A stretch of 6,963 nt of DNA from Bacteroidales bacterium UBA3724 (GTDB taxonomy: Bacteria > Bacteroidota > Bacteroidia > Bacteroidales > P3). This document shows, piece by piece, positions 5,501 to 6,963 of the stretch; the stretch's first letter is position 1, and the number at the start of each line of letters is the position of its first letter. Under the pieces are notes generated by a model, which was given only the letters and a program-made list of their open reading frames with translations, did no database searches and had not been told where the DNA came from. The stretch is taken from positions 1 to 6,963 of the forward strand of contig DFHL01000041.1 of NCBI GenBank assembly GCA_002371315.1. The letters are read 5' to 3'. Both the position numbers and the translations under genes were made by a program.

Positions 5501-6963
5501 TTGAAAGCGTGTTCTATGTCGGCCGAGTTCTGGAACATCGTGACCAGCTCCAGCAGCTGTTCGCGCGACTTGGCGAAGGCTGTGATGGCGTAGGCTTCCA
5601 CCTGCTTGCCCGACGGTATGTGCACGCGGCGGCGCATACTCATTATGGGGTCGAGGGTCGTCCCCACGGTGCCCGACAGGGTGCGGCGGTTCTCGATGAT
5701 GTCGGCGTGCTGCAGGCTGCCGCCGCGACCCAGGAATTTCAGTCGCGAGGTCTCGTATTCGACCAGGTCGGACCAGCCGGAACGCTCTGTACGGTCGCTG
5801 TTTTCGTCCACCCAAAGCCTGTGCATCGCAAAGTGGCGCGTGTTGTAGGGCGCCGGACGGTTGAATAGAAGTGCCTCGTGCTCGGCGTCGTATTCGCTCA
5901 GCACCTTCATACTGGCAAAGACGCGGTGGCTCTGGTCTTCGCCAAGGGTGGCCAGCATCACCTCCGAATAGGTGGTCAACTCCAGGTCGACATCTTCGCT
6001 GGTGTTGTTGGTGAAGGTGTAGCGCCGTATTTCGGCAAAATGGTCCTTCAGCACGGTGATGTCGGTGCGGGTCTCGATGCCGTCGTCGCTGCGCAGGAAG
6101 CGCACCTTGTCGCTGGCAAAGCTGACGCGATAGTTCTTGGGCATCACGTCGAACGGGGCGTAGGTGTTGCACCACAGGCGGTCGCTTTTCAGGTTGCGGA
6201 TGAAGAGGTAGGTGCCGTAGTGGTCGGCGCTGATTTTGCGGTAGCGGTTCAGGTAGATGTTCTTGTAGCGCGAAAAACCGCTGCCGCGGTCGTTGAGCAT
6301 CACGGTGAATTCGCCGTTGCTGAGCACGCCGATCTCGGGCACGTTGGCTATGCCGTCATAGTCGCGGGCGTCGCTCTCGGTCTGCACTTTGCTGTATTGG
6401 TAGCGCTTGTACTGCGTCACTTTCAGGTCGATATAGGGTTTCACCTGCGCCTTTTCCTTCAGCAGGGTCTCCATCGATTGCATCACTGGCTCTTGCATAA
6501 AGTATTGCTGCAGGCAGCCTCGGGTGGTTGTCGCTCCCGATTTGTCGCGGCTGCCGCAGGTCAGGTAGTTGGCCAGCGATGCCAGTATCATACCCTGGTG
6601 GTGGGCATAGTGGGCGCGGACGGGCACGTGGTCCTCTTCGTCGTAGCTTTCGTAGAATCCGAATTCGTCGTACATATCCAGATTCCTGAAATTGTGTATG
6701 TTCTCATATACGGCGCGGTCGTCGACCGAAATGGTCATCAGCGAGCTGTAGGGCGACAGGACGATGCGGTCGGGTGTGGTGTTCTGGAACTTGAGGTAGG
6801 GGACACCAAAGGCGTGATACTTATAGTTCTGCGCGTCGTCCAGCTCGTTGTAGGCGGTCTCCGAAATGCCCCACGGCATACGCGAATTGGGAATGTCGAA
6901 CTTCGAGTTGCGAATGAATGCCCTCTGGGCGCGGATGGCGAAGCTGTAGGTCTCGTCCATCAG
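2578..6963 (-). CDS. Cyclic beta-1,2-glucan synthase-like protein (NdvB/Cgs type), C-terminal part with GH94 domain (5' end off window)
   Basis: The frame is open to the right edge, ends at TGA 2578, and covers 1461 residues. The Met at 6960 is internal: the preceding codon is Leu, and the sequence starts mid-domain. Numbering from that Met, 1-160 is the end of a glycoamylase-like domain (MPWGISETAYN, GFYE 101-104, HHQGM 120-124). Residues 214 to about 550 hold the first beta-sandwich region (LSNGEFTVMLNDRGSGFSRY; LDPIMSMRRRV; GLWRFGISGD). Residues 706 to about 930 hold the second (GGYDRNGRDYVVT, PWINVIAN). From about 960 comes the GH94 catalytic barrel: FRDQLQDVM, GDVLHWWHE, MGCGDWNDGM with candidate general acid D1154, VRENGGQYTH and WTWYTGSASW. 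NdvB-type proteins reach about 2800 residues; their N-terminal GT84 transferase and membrane segments would lie outside this window. In characterised homologues the transferase makes beta-1,2-glucan and the GH94 part sets chain length by phosphorolysis. A stand-alone glycoamylase-GH94 protein cannot be excluded. The coding sequence is GC-rich and contains three in-frame heptamer arrays. Confidence 0.92.
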   Translation of the reverse strand: MMDETYSFAIRAQRAFIRNSKFDIPNSRMPWGISETAYNELDDAQNYKYHAFGVPYLKFQNTTPDRIVLSPYSSLMTISVDDRAVYENIHNFRNLDMYDEFGFYESYDEEDHVPVRAHYAHHQGMILASLANYLTCGSRDKSGATTTRGCLQQYFMQEPVMQSMETLLKEKAQVKPYIDLKVTQYKRYQYSKVQTESDARDYDGIANVPEIGVLSNGEFTVMLNDRGSGFSRYKNIYLNRYRKISADHYGTYLFIRNLKSDRLWCNTYAPFDVMPKNYRVSFASDKVRFLRSDDGIETRTDITVLKDHFAEIRRYTFTNNTSEDVDLELTTYSEVMLATLGEDQSHRVFASMKVLSEYDAEHEALLFNRPAPYNTRHFAMHRLWVDENSDRTERSGWSDLVEYETSRLKFLGRGGSLQHADIIENRRTLSGTVGTTLDPIMSMRRRVHIPSGKQVEAYAITAFAKSREQLLELVTMFQNSADIEHAFKTASVFNNMRTQMSLLKGSQMRLYNSISKYISQTATLGNERQSILARNTLSQSGLWRFGISGDLAILLVEIDSMAKSGFAKEILRAFEYYKVHGLVLDIVFINDVPIDGDHRGTNDGKNERDSLTHFIRNMANTEHLWATHQDVGKVFVINGSDISDAERTLLRMVAQLTFNTSEGLTIQQQLERLEAANQHYQDKVEYPILRPKKEFRVWSSLDFYNQYGGYDRNGRDYVVTNTNTPMPWINVIANQKFGCIVSSTMAGFTFAYNAQQFKLTGWSNDIVRDNASEMLLIDKQQFVPATARHGQGWSAFDAEYDDIKVNVRIFVAIDKMEKYYQLKIENKTDAPKQLQLDMVYKLVMGTTEEDTARYLYSEWDEAANTLRVRNVYHPIYKDQTLLLSASEPLTDIILNYPNRKRLGLTVELPANGEKEMAFIIGAKSGERKAVNPSHLTSNISDINAVFDKVVQFWDEKLGYIQVDTPDRSLNYMLNRWYLYQVYSSRLFARAGFYQVGGATGFRDQLQDVMSVLYSDPSYARRQILDHAAHQFAEGDVLHWWHESMHLGARTTFSDDYLWLIFVTYQYVSVTGDSSILQASVPFCQAEPLAPGEAERGMNYRLPERKAESGDAAANNVFEHDDAFEYATLYEHLRRAMNRAMTRIGVHGLPLMGCGDWNDGMSAVGVGGKGESVWVAFFIADLTPKLEQLTQLMPGTDLTYCEELAAFRRRIVDALQHSAWDGAWFLRAYYDNGDPMGSRNNTECQIDLISQAWSILTDVATPEQKQSVMRETDNRLVNREHEIIQLLTPAFKQSQPSPGYIMNYPVGVRENGGQYTHGAMWYIMAQLKEGRYDMAYFLYSLINPIHRTQTLADVLKYKVEPYCIAADIYSNPQHPGRGGWTWYTGSASWAYKTGIENILGLHKEGDTLTMEPRVPTEWPEFTIRYRYGNSTYIIHYQRTAQQPAPTQIHLVDDGQEHRIEIR
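3638..3658. repeat. In-frame heptamer array in the GH94 domain (CCGCTTT family)
   Basis: Three perfectly spaced 7-base units: CCGCTTT, CCGCTTT, CCGCTCC. They total 21 bases, a whole number of codons, and encode E-R-K-A-E-S-G at residues 1102-1108. The array falls in a stretch between LP and ATLYEH that is much longer than in the homologues I recall. The same family recurs at 4176-4203. Confidence 0.8.
4154..4203. repeat. Two adjacent in-frame heptamer arrays (GATGTGA and CCGCTTT families)
   Basis: GATGTGA occurs twice at 4154-4167. Eight bases on, four CCGCTTT-type units fill 4176-4203 (CCGCTTT, CCGCTCT, CCGCTTT, TCGCTCC). Together they encode K-S-G-E-R-K-A then V-N-P-S-H-L-T-S at residues 922-936, in the linker between the second beta-sandwich and the catalytic barrel. 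Total protein length here is close to what I remember for homologues, so the repeats may have replaced sequence rather than added to it. Confidence 0.8.
6508..6559. repeat. Imperfect inverted repeat within the glycoamylase-like coding region
   Basis: CTGCAGGCAGCC (6508-6519) pairs with GGCTGCCGCAG (6549-6559) except for one bulged base, around a 29-base loop. It encodes about residues 134-151, which look longer here than in the family as I remember it. GC-rich coding sequence can give such pairs by chance. Confidence 0.35.
6884..6918. repeat. In-frame heptamer array in the glycoamylase-like domain (GAAnnnn family)
   Basis: Five consecutive 7-base units start with GA: GAATTGG, GAATGTC, then GAACTTC, GAGTTGC, and lastly GAATGAA. 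They encode F-I-R-N-S-K-F-D-I-P-N-S at residues 15-26, just before the conserved PWGISETAY. Family members as I recall them have about 7 fewer residues at this point, equal to 21 bases or three units. Confidence 0.7.

Noticed and set aside
4345..5868. Long plus-strand open frame (507 codons)
   Set aside because: It lies entirely antisense to the glucan synthase gene, has low-complexity V/A/G/H-rich sequence, and arises from GC-rich codons on the other strand.
5114..6175. Minus-strand 353-codon frame in a different phase from the glucan synthase gene
   Set aside because: It is fully contained in the glucan synthase coding region and is rich in R, Q, H and P, typical of an off-phase reading of a GC-rich gene.

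Overview
The window reads as chromosomal DNA of a Bacteroidota bacterium, most likely order Bacteroidales. Three things point there. There is a TATCTTTG -7 box of the Bacteroides type (TAnnTTTG) upstream of the middle gene. The Fic-family protein has the Bacteroidetes-style C-terminal winged-helix extension. The leftmost gene encodes an exported protein ending in a motif (HFGLGMWLRNN) that I associate with the Bacteroidetes-rich family DUF6794. No rRNA, tRNA or other taxonomic marker is present, so a finer placement is not supported. All genes are on the minus strand, so transcription runs from right to left.

Region by region: (1) 2578-6963 is the C-terminal part, 1461 residues, of a very large cyclic beta-1,2-glucan synthase-like protein (NdvB/Cgs type). 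It holds the end of the glycoamylase-like domain, two beta-sandwich segments and a GH94 catalytic domain with the GDWNDGM motif. Its start lies beyond the right edge. (2) 2111-2577 is an AT-rich intergenic region of 467 bases. It holds a roughly 100-base inverted repeat built from nine 11-base units, a Bacteroidales promoter, and two short arrays of 7-base repeats. (3) 1301-2110 is an intact 269-codon gene for a Fic-family protein that lacks the Fic catalytic core. The N-terminal VbhA-like antitoxin region joins in frame to the C-terminal Fic helices and a winged helix. (4) 1219-1296 is a possible 25-residue reading frame with a strong Shine-Dalgarno site inside the end of the Fic gene. Its stop codon overlaps the next start as ATGA. 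(5) 1-1222 is an exported protein of unknown function that runs off the left edge. Genes 3 to 5 look like one operon; the glucan synthase gene is a separate unit.

The most unusual signal is structural. Several different 7-base tandem repeat families (GTTTGAT, GTGATTA-like, CACAATT, GATGTGA, CCGCTTT, GAAnnnn) are scattered through the window. Some are intergenic, but others lie inside genes in frame: three places in the glucan synthase gene and one in the signal-peptide region of the exported protein. The same CCGCTTT family occurs twice in the glucan synthase gene, about 540 bases apart. At one site the protein appears about 7 residues (21 bases, three repeat units) longer than I remember the family being. 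This suggests heptamer arrays spread or expand in this genome and are tolerated inside proteins when the reading frame survives. The core-less Fic protein and the 11-base-period hairpin are the other two observations most worth following.
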